DNA of 64,000 nt from Lotus japonicus (taxonomy: Eukaryota > Streptophyta > Magnoliopsida > Fabales > Fabaceae): contig NC_080046.1 of NCBI RefSeq assembly GCF_012489685.1, positions 38,093,176 to 38,157,175 of the forward strand, given 5' to 3'. The notes beneath the pieces were generated by a model. It had not been told where the DNA came from. It worked only from the letters and a program-made list of their open reading frames with translations, and searched no databases. The position numbers and the translations under genes are program-made. Shown in pieces: positions 47,201 to 59,030 of this stretch. Each line of letters begins with the position of its first letter. Within the stretch, counting starts at the first letter, position 1.

Positions 47201-47689
47201 ATTCAATCTTGTAGATCCTGTGGAAAGAAACACAGTTGGTGTACCAGCTGGGGGGTGGACCGCTATCAGATTCAGAGCAGATAATCCAGGTAGAGTTATC
47301 AATTCATAGTCTGTTCGAATCAACTTTTCTTTCATGAGAAATCATTTATGAATCCCAGAAGCTACTCAGAAAAGCTTTTTGTGTACAATTTATTCTGGCT
47401 TCAGAATTGCAGAAGAGTTTTCAATTTCCAAACACGCACTAAATTGTATCTGCATTTTGAAAGTTTGATGCTAACATATATGTAGGAAGATAAAATGATT
47501 TTAAAGTCACACTTTTTTAGTATATATGTAATTAATTTATGGTGTTCTGTTTTGTTAGGGGTGTGGTTTATGCACTGCCATTTGGAGATTCATACAACAT
47601 GGGGACTGAAGATGGCATTTGTGGTGGACAATGGTAAAGGACCAAATGAATCTATATTACCACCTCCAAGGGACCTTCCCAAGTGCTGA
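44279..47689 (+). CDS. Laccase (secreted multicopper oxidase), LAC17-like
   Basis: Six exons, the canonical laccase structure: 44279-44371, 45246-45397, 45490-45734, 46045-46173, 46369-47289, 47559-47689; phases join cleanly to 556 aa. The GTG six bases upstream is not needed; ATG at 44279 starts a 23-residue signal peptide ([15 protein letters not shown]). All copper sites are present: [26 protein letters not shown] and [14 protein letters not shown], with Leu at the axial T1 position, as in high-potential laccases. It would oxidise monolignols with O2 in the apoplast during lignification. Assignment near LAC17 is from overall look and is not proven. Exon 5 holds a miR397 site. Confidence 0.96.
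46418..46438 (+). promoter_or_regulatory. miR397 target site in laccase exon 5
   Basis: The 21 bases starting CATCAATGCTGCAC are complementary to miR397 as I know it (UCAUUGAGUGCAGCGUUGAUG type) at 20 positions, with one G:U pair. Cleavage of laccase mRNAs by miR397 at this conserved spot is well established in Arabidopsis, rice and poplar. Confidence 0.85.
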
Positions 47690-50629
47690 GGAAAGTGCTA
47701 ATTAACATTCTATGCTCAATGAGGAAAGGCAAACATACAAAATTTAAGGAACTGTATATGTCAAAAGGAGGATCAATCAGTAGACTAATAACAAGATTTT
47801 CTTGGAGAAAGGAAAGGAAGAAAAATATGCTGAGAGGGGATAGAATCAATTGACAAGTCTTCATCTATTTTCTCCTTTTTCCATCTTTTTTATTTCATAG
47901 AATCATAGTTTGTGCTCATATTTGTCTTGTTGGAATGATATTTTTTGCTTTAATTATGAATACAAATGCTAATGAACTTTTAAGACCCCTTGCCTTATGT
48001 TACATCACAAGTTTGCTATTGGTTCCAGAACTGATTATGCAAATAGAATTAAAGCGCATGACTGTTATTGATTAAAACAATGCCATTAGATTTTATAGGA
48101 GCTTTGAAGTTGTTGGTAGAGTTACAAAGGAATTTTGCATGATAGAATAAGGAATGAAATGGTCTAATGTGCAAACAAAATTATATGTGGAATCTAAGTC
48201 AATGATCCGGGTAAATGAAGAAGAAGAGCTATAGTTCTGAAATAAAAAGATGGACAAAAGGTGGTGTCGTCTATTGCAAAGGAAGATCAAAGAATGGTGG
48301 AAATGAAGGATATGCTTAAAATTGCATCATATAGACTACATAGTAATTTTTTTTTTGAGGGAATAGTTGAGTAGACATTATTTCAATACTACTATTTAGC
48401 ATTAGCTAAATAATTTTAGAAATAAATGAGTATCTGACAGCTCATTGTTAAACTCAATAAAATTGTCCTCGAATGATAGCTCAAGTGGTAAAAGTTAGGG
48501 GACATGTGCGTTGGATGAAGAAGGTCCATGGATCAATCATTTAGATGGTGCAATTTATCTTTCCAATCCACCAAAAATAAAACTCAACAAAATTATTTTC
48601 AGATGTACCTAAAAAAAATCAACAAAGTTAAATAATAAAAATAAAAAAACTAGCAAGTATTTTAAATCCTAGAAAATAATGATAAAAATATTAAAGAAAG
48701 AAAGTTATCTTTAAACTTACAAAATATGTATAAATTATTTATGGACATAAAAAAAATTGACATCTCCAGCTCCTACCATAAATCATAAATTTTTTGTGCT
48801 TCCTGATACGGTTCATGAGAGACAATTAATTCAAATTGAGAACATATATTCATATCATGATGAAACTAATTCTTTTAAAAAAAAAATTATTCACAAAACT
48901 CAAATCAAAACTACTTACAGTTAGGCTTGTATTATTTTGTGCTGATTCACTTCCACGTTATAACCCGCCATTGCTTTGGTAGCGTGGTGTTTATAAAATC
49001 ACATTACTGGCGTGGTTGAGTGTCCTACAATATACAACAAGTAGAATAATAAGATCCTTGTTTGGCTGGATATCCACGCGCGTCACATGAGTAGAATCAC
49101 GCACACAGTGTCTGACTTTTATGGAAAGCACAATGAGAGAGGGAATCTTTCCATTTATGGAAACAATTTGATGGCATATGATGCCCTCTGCCGAAACCCC
49201 ATCTATTATTTTATTCATTCATCAATTCAAATTTTTTTTTCAAATGTCTTTCACTTTTCTCTTCAAGCATTGAATTTGTTTCATGCATATGGAATCACTT
49301 TTCATTGCAAACAATTGTGGTCCTTACATGGCTATCAAGGGACAGAGAAAACACACCCTTAGAGCATCTCCAATGCTCCCACCAATATCTATTATTATTG
49401 GAACATATTTTTAATTCCAACATGGCTAATGAGGATATATATGTGAGAGTAGATACTTAATTTAGTCCTGAAAAATGTGTTTATATTTATTATTGGTTAA
49501 TATAAAATGTTTAAATAAAACTTGCAATTAATAAAATAATTTTTTTAAACCTTTTAAGAGTTGTTGAGTTGGAGTAAAAATTAATAAAATGATGTAGATG
49601 ATGTGCATTATTGGGAGTTGTAAAAAATAAAATGTAAATACTTTAGTAAATATCATGGTTAAAGATGCTCTTAGATGACAAAACAAATCAATGCTACTTA
49701 ACATCATACCATTAATTACTATGTGTTAATGGGCCCATTTCTCTATGATTATATTTTCAAGTATTAATCACTAAATAATTAATATAATCACTATGTGTGT
49801 TTGTGTTTCCTTTTGAAAAAATTAACTGATTATTCGATTAAAATAAATATAAATTTTTATTCAATTTTAAAATTGTTTTTTAAGTGGAAACAAACGGCCC
49901 AATATGTACTTTCAAATAAAACCATAATTTTATATTTTTATACAATGTTTTTTAAGTGGCATTTAATATAAGCTTAATTAAGTTTGTTACATGTACTTTC
50001 AAAAATATCTGATTTTGATCCATATAATTTCACAAGTTATCTCACTCATACTCGTATATATAGTTTTCAATTTATATAACAAGATTTTATTGGTGAAACT
50101 GAAAATTGCGACATCATTTAAAGAGATAAAACATTGATCTGAAAAATGCGAGGAACTGATCACACAGAAATGATGAATGACTATTTAAATTAAAGAAAAG
50201 TAGATGATGCTACGCAAGTACGCATGGTATTTTGCGTTTGTGATCAGAAGAATACCAGTTTTGTTGCAAATTGAGAACAAGTTGGGAAAGCATTTAACAA
50301 CTTCTAAGCGACAATATATTTTGGTTTCTTTTGTTCCCCCAAGAAGTGAGTACATGCACTCTACAAAACCATGTGAACTATATTATATTACAGAGAACAT
50401 GAATGTGACAAAAGCCACAGTTGTGTCTCTGATGCTGAAAAAAAAAATATAAACTATTCCCCATGAACAATTATAACAAGAATACATGTTTTATTAAATA
50501 TAATTAATTAGAAACTTAAAATAACATAAAAACGATATTAATATCAATCTGGAAATTTTTATTATTTTATTATATACGGACACGCATCTATCACACGTGA
50601 GAATAATTACTTACACTTCATAAAAAACG
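47690..50629. other. Intergenic region after laccase
   Basis: AT-rich with no gene. A tRNA-like stretch at about 48470-48590 (ATAGCTCAAGTGGTAAAAG as box A) suggests an old SINE. An 82-codon frame at 50204-50452 has no recognisable domain. Confidence 0.5.
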
Positions 50630-51582
50630 AGTATTTTAGTCCATGCTTTTTTTTGGTAAGTCAGAAAATTAACGGCAAAATTAAACGACAACCCAGTCCG
50701 CCAACAAGAGAGGCAGGACCGCTTGAGGAGGGGACTCCAACAAAGTTACATCACACTGTAATCTAGCTCCAATACCCACAAGACCTAAGACCCGGATAAA
50801 TTAAGCGTTTAATTAAATATTTATTTAACGGCTTAAGAGCGATAAGCGCTATTAAGCTTAAGTTGATGTGTTCTTTGTACATTGTATGTTTATATAAATA
50901 AATTATTATTATTCTCTTCATAAAAAAAATTTAAAAAAGAAGGAAAGAAAGGTTTTAGTTCGAAGACAAAAAAAAACATAAGTCAGAGTAACTTAAATTG
51001 AAGAAAGTGAAAGAAACTTTTGTATATTATATAACTATATGTATGTGAGAAAATTTTATTAACACTACTACACTTGATCACTTAAATTTGCTCAAACTGA
51101 TCTTAAATTATATCAGAGTCCCTAATAATTTTTAGGATATTGATTCATCTTCCTAATATTTTTCTATAACTCTATGAGTTAAATCCAATACAACTAGAAT
51201 TAAAACTAACACTCTAAGTGTGCGTTTGGTTGCAGATCCAAAACGTGAATCTGAGTCCCAAAATTGGATCAAAGCCTTAAACGTGGATCTCCATGTCTCA
51301 AAACATGTTTGGGAAAGCTCAATTAGATCCACTTTGAGAGTAAAACTGGATCCTGGTGATGCTAGGAAAGGTAGCTTCTCCATCAACCAAACGTGGATCC
51401 AAGAAACCAAATCGAAACAAACACAATTTTACCCCTTTTCCCTTCTTCATTTGCATGATATATTTTTTTATAGGCAAATGTTAGTTGTTAGTAATGTTAG
51501 TAAATTAGTCATCCTCGGAGTTCGAACAGTGGACCATTCACCCTTCATCCCACCCAATTCTTATGTCTCAAACTCTTACCAC

Positions 51583-51586
<4 letters not shown>

Positions 51587-51626
<40 letters not shown>
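51587..51626. repeat. (AT)n microsatellite
   Basis: About 20 AT units directly abutting the start of the gypsy LTR fragment. Confidence 0.95.
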
Positions 51627-51630
<4 letters not shown>

Positions 51631-52140
51631 TCATCATGAACATTGAGATGAGGTATAGTACCTAAGGTGTGAGGAACGTGATGTGAGATTCCTAGAGAGA
51701 ATGGGAGCGTAACCACTTAGAGAGGGAGTGTAACTGAATTTCAAGTTTGTTATTTCTCAAATGAGCTAAGAGTCCGTTACATTTGGTATCCATCCCCTAT
51801 TTATAGTTGGGGGAGTTGGGCTTAGTGCCTCTAAATCATTCTAATGGGCCAGTTGGGCCTCCGGGATGACGGCCCAAGTCCCTGGTCCGCTCCTCGCCTT
51901 AGGCCAGCGCTCCTAGGCGAGGGACCCCGGGGTCTCGCCTAGTCCACAAGACCACGAGCTCGAAGCATGAGAGCTAAGTGTGTCTTTAAACAAAAAGAAA
52001 CAAGGCGATGGCCATAAGAAGATAACTAGTCCTAAAAAACAAGGTCTGAAAACAAAGAACAATTGCCAACATGACTTCGTGATTTAAAGCTTAAAAATCT
52101 ACGAACAATTGTCAACATGGCTTGGTGATTTAAAGTTCAT
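51627..52140 (-). mobile_element. Truncated copy of the 14646-27160 element family
   Basis: 320-bp LTR (51627-51946) homologous to 14646-14965, followed by the same internal 3' sequence as 14966-15110. The rest of the element is missing. A short internal duplication (AATTGCCAACATGACTT / AATTGTCAACATGGCTT) occurs at about 52060-52130. Confidence 0.75.
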
Positions 52141-54455
52141 CTAAGAATTATTACCTTCATTTCAAACTTGTGCTACTACTTCTTCCTAAACATTACGTGG
52201 AGAATTACCGTGAAGAAAGGCCACGTGCCTGCTTTTTATTCAAGGAAAGAATGACTAAACAAGCCTATTACCTACCAACTTTTGACACCTTCACTCTATG
52301 CTCTGATGCACACAGCTTAATCATTCTGAATTTTTCCTCATGTATATCCTTTACTTCTGATTTCTCCTCCATAGATTCATTATATTCTAAGCATTTTTGA
52401 AGCCTATATATAAGGCATCGAGTGCATCGAGTTTTTTGGCTTACAGAAGGGTAACTATCTCTTCTTCATCTCCTTCCATTTCCATTACTCACTATATACA
52501 AAGCAATCCTTCTTTTCTTTCACGGCAACAGTAGTAACCATACTGCTACTCACATCTCACCATGTCATTGCCTTCTGTCTCTGTCCAAAAAAATTAATTA
52601 AGGATGTAAACACCACACCATGTCATGTGCTTGGATGATTTAAAGAACGAGAGCGAGAGCAAGCTACACTGTGTGAAACTGGACAGAATACAGGTGAGGG
52701 AACTTCGTTTCGGCTATTAATATTATTGAATATATGCTATACGCTTGTTGTGAGGGCTATTCTCTTAGGCTATATATATCATTGAATATATGCTATATGA
52801 TTGTTGTGAGAGCACTTTGATGCTTGCTATTTGATATAATGGTTTGTTGTGATGATGTTTGTACTTTCATTGTGATATTTGATTATCTAGTGACGGCCTA
52901 TCGCTTGTGTAACCGGAGGATTTTTTCGAGTGTCGGTTAGAGGAGACTCTAACTATGCTTTAGATCTACTGTGAATTTGGATCAAGAAGTTTTTCTCAAA
53001 AAGAGTTATATAGGGCTGGACTTTTATTTAACTTTCCAACGTTTTCGAAAAAGAACAAACTTAGCCATGATTTACTTATAAACTTCATCTAAAATAAATA
53101 ATCAAAGTGTACACATATTTTGTAAATTAAAAGTGAGTTTATTTTCATTGCAAAACTCTTAAAGAATGAGAATGATATTTTCAAAGGGGACTTCAATCCT
53201 TTTTAGAAAAGAGAATTTCAAAGGGGGACTTTATTTGATGACTTAGAGGAAAGAAAAACGAGACTCGACGACACGGTTACTTGGAGTGGAGTGACCTGTC
53301 GTAGAGTAAACTTCGGTCACTTGGAGCGGAGTGCAACCGTTGGTTATGGACCCAGATTGGTATCCTAGTTTGACTATTTTCTTAGCAGTAAACACGAACA
53401 CTGGAGAAGGCGTTCCTGTTTGTTTGGCTAACCATGATTCATATCATGCATGCATACATTTTGTCAGGATGGTGGAGTGGACATGTCTGTCTTCTGAGGA
53501 CGATGGAGTGGTCGTACCTTCAGATGTTGATAATGCAGAGGTTATCAACTATGTTGATAATGGAGTGGTTATCAACTAAGTGGCATTCACTAGTAAGAGG
53601 TCGATACTGGAGTGGGTATCGGACCGACAAAGTGTTGTCTCGCCTACCTCATATGGAAATGGCGTTTATATCCTGATCATTTGATGTGCCTGTGTGGCAT
53701 TGCATTTGCACGAGCATATAGACCAACCTTAGGGTTGTCGATTGAGCTTGGTGATGAGGTGATATGTGCTATGAGTTTTGATATGCTTGAGATAAGCTAA
53801 ATGTGATTTAATTGTTATGTGTGTGGGAGAGGTTTGTCATGGACAACCCTCATATTTTACGTAAGCCACGTGATCGATAGATCTGCGTGAGTGAGCGTGA
53901 AACGTACAAGTATGTGATTATGTGTATACTGTGTGACATATATATATATATATACACACACACACATATATTTAGAAGTTGACCCTCGCACGCCATTGTA
54001 TGTATTGGTTGTGTTTGGGCGGTCGGCGACTACCAGCCGATGGGCGACGACATGATCAAGTACCATGCTTTGGGGAAGTCGCAGTGATGCTGCTGATTTG
54101 GAGGATCCATGATGATCTGATGAAGTACCATGGCTTTGTATCAGAGTTCGGTGTGCACCGTGAGTCGTTCGTGGATTTGACTACATGTCTGCTGATACTA
54201 GAACCCTATTGCAGATCTTATCCGAGATCGATTGTTCGACCGTTGAGGAGAATCCCGCGGAGAGGAATATAGTCTTGTGTAAGGCTTGAGCCTTTTGGGT
54301 AGAAAGCTTACCGTTGTTGGTTGAAGCTTGTAGGATGATCATATGAGTTTGTATTCTTTCGGTTTTAGAGGAAGGGTAGGTTCCGATGTTTTGCTATTTT
54401 GTAGTCTACACAAGGAGCTTGTCGTGCATAAGAAGTCTTTTGATATTTCTTTTGA

Positions 54456-55853
54456 GGCTTATTAGCACTTTTGGTCCCCCAGGTTTTACAATTGTGCAAA
54501 TAAGATCCCTAAACTTTAAAAATAGCATTTTGCATCCCCGACGTTAGTCTCCGTTAACAATTTTAGTCCCCCACCATAATTCCGTCCAAAAACTAACGTT
54601 TTTTGCTGATGTGGATTTTTTAAATGAGTTGGCCACAAATTAGGAGAGAGAATGGTAATTATGAGAGATAATCTAATTATTAAATTTATTCAATCTAATT
54701 TCTGATTTTCCAGAATCACGTGACTGAATCCATCCTTATTTCTCCTTTCTCCTTCAGCGTTCTTCTCCATCACCATCTCTTCTCCCCCAAATTCTCCCAA
54801 ACCGGCAATTTAACCAGATTGATATGATCAAACTTTGGTCTTCTAAATGCCTAATGGACCTTATCTTATGAAACAACAAAATAGAAAATTTGTTTCTCCA
54901 ACAATGCAGAGTGAGATTAAGGACAGATTGATATAGTGGCCAGCAATGTTCTTCCCTTTAATCATGATTGTAATATACGTTGCTCATCAATGATACAAGA
55001 AGAGAAGCATCTAAATCTTAGATTGATTCTAACAGCAAAAAGGATTCATATCTTCCACTTCATCTTCATCTTCAAAAGATCCCCATCTCCAATCTTCTTG
55101 AACCCAGAAAACCTTTCCCCCTAATCTAGTGAGAAACCTTGAAATCGAACCCCAAACCCAGAAACCCAAACCAAAAAATCAACCTAGAAACTGTTGAACC
55201 CCAAAACCCCAAATCCAGAGAAAGCCAAAACTCCAACCTAAAAACCCCCAATCCAGAGCAGTACTGAAGAAGGGTCTAAAGGGTCATTGATTTGGGGATT
55301 TTCCAAGAGAGAAGATGGATCGAGCATGGTAGAGGTGGTGGTTGGAGCAGGATTGAGCTCGGTGAGCATAGTTTGAACCCAGGAATGCAGATTGGCTGGG
55401 TGGTAGTGAACGGAGTCATAAGCTCCGCTGGAAACGCCATCGGCACCCATGGAGCTCCGTCGCCGCACCCCTCCACCGCATCCCTTCTTCTTCTTGCACT
55501 GTTCCGTTTTCCTGCAACTCTTCTTCATCTGTTGCATGAATTAGGGATTTAAGAGTTAATTGGGATTTAAGATTTTTTTAATGTTTATTTTTAATTAAAT
55601 GATGTTATTTCATTTTAATTTTTTAATAATTAGACTCACTCTCCTAAATTACCTTTTTCTCTCCAAATTGGTGGCCAACTCATTTAAAAAAAAATCCACA
55701 TCAGCCAAAAACGTTAGTTTTTGGACGGAATTATGGTGGGGGACCAAAAGTGTTAACAGAGACAAACGTCGGGATGCAAAATGCTATTTTTAAAGTTTAG
55801 GGACTCCATTTACACATATTTGAAACCTGGGGGACCAAAAGTGCTAATAAGCC
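54456..55853. mobile_element. Non-autonomous Mutator-like element (Pack-MULE) with a DELLA fragment
   Basis: Terminal inverted repeats of about 170 bp (GGCTTATTAGCACTTTTGG...) and a perfect 9-bp duplication TTCTTTTGA (54447-54455, 55854-55862) define it. It is 1.4 kb with no transposase. The interior carries a fragment of a DELLA gene on minus. Confidence 0.88.
55238..55537 (-). pseudogene. Captured DELLA-protein fragment (VHYNP motif region)
   Basis: A 99-codon minus frame contains DSVHYHPANLHSWVQTMLTELN (about 55415-55350), then PAP and DPLDPSS. DELLA repressors (GAI/RGA/LA) share the N-terminal T-VHYNP-DL--W-QSML-ELN motif, which binds the gibberellin receptor GID1. The preceding DELLA and LEQLE motifs and the GRAS domain are absent. 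The first 35 residues (Lys/Cys/Gly-rich) look unrelated, so the frame is chimeric. If translated it would keep only part of the GID1-binding surface. Confidence 0.72.
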
Positions 55854-56046
55854 TTCTTTTGAAAACTTATTTGTACGCATATTTATGGATATAAAGTTAT
55901 CTATTATTGGGTAATTACTAAGCATTTGATAGAGCATGTTTTGGAAAAAAAAATATACTCGCATTTTTGGACTTCAAAAGTTTAGTCAGCATGTTTAATT
56001 TGGGTAAAGGTTACTAAGGTGACCCTCGAGAAATCGGGGCGTTACA

Positions 56047-56655
56047 CATGACAAAAAGATATATCCCAGTTTCGCGAGAGAAGGAGGTGAATATCCATCA
56101 AAACACTTCCATACTGATGAAAATCAAATATATTCTTTCTGAGAGCATTCACCAACTCCAAGCAATCAACTCCACAAACCGCCTTCCTCCAATTCTTCCG
56201 CCAATGAAAACGTAAACCCAACAACAACGCCTGGATTTCAGCATACAATGGGTCACCACCCTGAGCACCAGCATAAAAGCCACCCAACCAAGTTCCTTCT
56301 GAATCGCGTACGAGACCTCCCATGCCCATGCGTTGCTGACCCTCATGATATGCACCATCAACCATCAGAGAAACACACCCAGGTTGAGGTGGTTGCCACC
56401 GCAAGCGATCGCGCGGCCTTGGGTCTTCCACCGTCCCCATCCCTAGCCAGCGATCATACTCAGCCAAATCGCGCCTAATCTCATTACACACATATTGGAC
56501 AGACCACCGATTATCCCCCAACACCTGCTCATTGCGCCAACGCCAAAGACGCCACACCACCGCCACAAACAAAGAAACATGGGGCCCTTGCAGCTGAACT
56601 TGAACCCACGGCTGCACAATATTCGCGAAGAAACCCGGCCAAGCTAAAGCATTAA
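56047..56655 (-). pseudogene. LINE RNase H domain fragment
   Basis: A 191-codon minus frame (56617-56042) shows VDGAYHEGQQRMGMGGLVRD, LYAEIQALLLGL and GVDCLELVNALRK, the RNase H (RVT_3) fold common at the end of plant L1-type ORF2, following a W-R-R-N-E linker. It ends at DISFCHV because S4 begins there; the usual continuation is lost. RT is not seen in the window, so the LINE copy is 5'-truncated. Confidence 0.82.
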
Positions 56656-56780
56656 AGTATTTTAGTCCATGTAATAGAAGGGAAAATATTATTGAAATAT
56701 TCGCATTTGAAATATAAATTTATAATAAAATATTTTTTTTAATATAATCTATATAGTAAAATTCAAATAAATAAATAAAA

Positions 56781-58459
56781 GGCTTAATTATACTTTGAGC
56801 CCCTGATGTTTCATAAATGTGCGATCTGCACCCCCGTGTATAAAACGTGCGGTCAAGGTCCCTGATGTTTCTAAAACGTGCGATTAACGCCCTTCCGTCC
56901 AAATCCGTTTGGTTCCTCGGTTGACCAAACGGAAAATGCTGACATGGCATTATTTAATTAATTAAAAATTCATTTTTCAAATAAAATTATTTCAACATTA
57001 TTTCAAAACATAAAAATAAAAATTATTTCAAAGCAAAAATTTATCCAGAAGCTTCTCTTCATCTTAAACATCTAATTCATCTTCTTCAACTTCCCTAATC
57101 AAAACAAAAAACTCAAACCCAGATAAAATCGCAATCAACACCCAACCAACCTGCAACCTCCTCCCTCTCCCACCCACCTGCAATCACCACCCTAACCTCA
57201 CCCCAATCAATTTGCAACCTCAACAAACCCGCCCCAACGCACCTGCAACCGCCACCCTTAACCCATACCTCACCTCAATCAACACCCAACCAACCTGCAA
57301 CCTCAACAAACCCACCCCCACCCACCTGCAACCGCCACCCAACCAACCAGAGGAGAGACCTCTTTGATTTATCTCCGTCTTTCCATCAACAATCAATCTC
57401 TCTGGCCCTCCTCACAGGTCTGAATCTGTACTAATTCTATAACTTAAGAATCAACAGACAGATGAAAGAAATTAAATCTCTTCAAACGCCTTCCGTGATC
57501 ATACTCTTACAATTCTCATACATCTCATCCACCTTGTTTTTTTATAAGGAATGATTCCATAACCCAATTACAAAAGAGTAACAAAGAAACTAAACCAATT
57601 ACAAAAGAGTAACAAAGAAATTAAAATTACAGCAAACTTAGGCAAAAGATAAGGGAAGAAAAGAAAACAAATCAGAGCAGAACAGAGAAAAAACTTCACG
57701 AGTTTAAGCACAATTTGAAACATAGCCCTTCCTAATTAATTTGCACACATCAGCCTACTGCAATATTCCCACATTCATCCATTCCAAATCTAGTCCATAC
57801 AAGACCAAAAAAAACGCAAGAAAAAGCTAGCAAAAATCCTTCTCTTTTGTAGAGAACCGGCTCAAGGATTTACACTGATCAAATTCCTTATGATGAGTCC
57901 AAGCCCTTCAGGATTCTTGTGCGACGAAGATGACGGCGGAGAGCTTCCACGGACGGATTCTTGTGCTCGAGCTCGAAGTCCTTCAGGAGGTTCTCCATGT
58001 CGGAATCGGAAGGCCAGATCTTGTGAATCAAACCCAGATCTGAAAATCTTCTTCCTCTGGACGAACCATCACCACTTTGGCTCTTCTTTCTCCTTCCACG
58101 CGAGCCCCCACCACTCACTACACCACCACAGTGCCTCCTCCTTCCTCTTGAACAACCACCACCGTCCCTCTTTCTCTCTCGGCCACAACCCGAGAGCCAC
58201 CACCACGAACCCACAACAACCACACGAGCTCCTCTCCCATGGCTGCACCACCGCGAGTCAAGTTTTAATATTTTATTTTTTTTATTAGAAATTAAATAAA
58301 TGCCACATCAGCATTCCGTTTGGTCAACAGACGGAACCTAACGGAAGGGCGTTAATCGCACGTTTTAAAAACGTCAGGGACCTTGACCGCACGTTTTATA
58401 CATAGGGGGTGCAGATCGCACATTTATGAAACATCAGGGGCACAAAGTGGAATTAAACC
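56781..58459. mobile_element. Non-autonomous Mutator-like element 2
   Basis: Inverted repeats of about 170 bp (GGCTTAATTATACTTTGAGC / GGTTTAATTCCACTTTGTGC) with the 9-bp duplication TAAATAAAA (56772-56780, 58460-58468). The interior has a C-rich minisatellite-like tract (about 57140-57350, CACCTGCAACCGCCACCC units) and a minus-strand ORF. No transposase. Confidence 0.85.
57888..58223 (-). pseudogene. Unidentified ORF inside Mutator-like element 2
   Basis: 111 codons: Arg/Gly-rich first half (low complexity) and a more ordinary tail IWPSDSDMENLLKDFELEHK...VEALRRHLRRTRILKGLDSS. The tail looks like a fragment of a real protein and may be captured, but I cannot name it. Confidence 0.3.
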
Positions 58460-58468
58460 TAAATAAAA

Positions 58469-59030
58469 CTTGATATGTAGAAATTAAGAAACATATTATT
58501 AGTTTGAATTAAGAAACATATTATTAGTTCGAAACTCAATATTTAAAAGTATTTGAATTTAGTTTTCCGAAGGAGAAAAAAATATTTGAATTTTAGTTTT
58601 TTTTTTTTATTAATTTAAGAGATTCTGACTCAATCACCACAAACAAACTCCCCATTATCGAAGGGGAAACAACTGCTAGTAATGAAAAATTTATGATGAA
58701 CTTTAGATGGTTAATTACATCACTCTTGGTATATCCTTTGCGGTAACTAGCTTTTACCACAAATTTCTTAAGAGTCCCGGATAAGTTGGCGGTATTTGTC
58801 GTCGATAACTTACTAACCGCCGATACGTTACCATGACAAAGATCTTCAATGATTTACTGACAAACTAGTAATAGTAGAGATTATCGACGATATTAATCGT
58901 CACAGTGACAACAAGAAGTTACTTACGGTCAATGTTGTAGGTACCTTTGCATTTCTATATATAATTATATATTTTTTCATTGTAAAAAAAATAAAATGGA
59001 AAAAGTATAAAGAATTATAATTAATAATAA
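58469..59030. other. Intergenic, no gene
   Basis: AT-rich. The part at 58700-58940 (GGTAACTAGC, CCGCCGATACG, GTCACAGTGAC) resembles the inside of a CACTA-type element, but no ends are seen. Confidence 0.35.

Larger units (their letters stand above)
52650..56046 (+). mobile_element. Solo-LTR-family unit S4, left end unclear
   Basis: Shared blocks with S1 and S3: ATACAGGTGAGGG (about 52690), AAGTTGACCCTCGC (about 53973), TGTTTGGGCGGTCGGC, and the end GAAATCGGGGCGTTACA at 56030-56046. The right end cuts the LINE RNase H frame. The left boundary could be anywhere from 52150 to 52650 and no TSD pair was found. It contains (TA)n(CA)n at about 53938-53965. Confidence 0.6.
50646..56655 (-). mobile_element. 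LINE on minus, interrupted by several later elements
   Basis: The 16-bp duplication AGTATTTTAGTCCATG occurs at 50630-50645 and 56656-56671. Just inside the left copy is a T run (poly-A tail of a minus-strand LINE) and inside the right copy a LINE RNase H frame. The span includes a gypsy fragment (51627-52140), LTR unit S4 and, inside S4, a MULE. Which bases between 50665 and 52150 belong to the LINE is uncertain. An inverted pair CGTTTGGTTG/CAACCAAACG at 51224 and 51382 may mark a small MITE. Confidence 0.62.

Noticed and set aside
50204..50452. 82-codon ORF with a Met start
   Set aside because: No domain, no splice or promoter context and AT-rich surroundings; probably chance.
51240..51639. 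139-codon plus frame
   Set aside because: Ends in the translated (AT)n microsatellite; part overlaps a small inverted-repeat element and no domain is seen.
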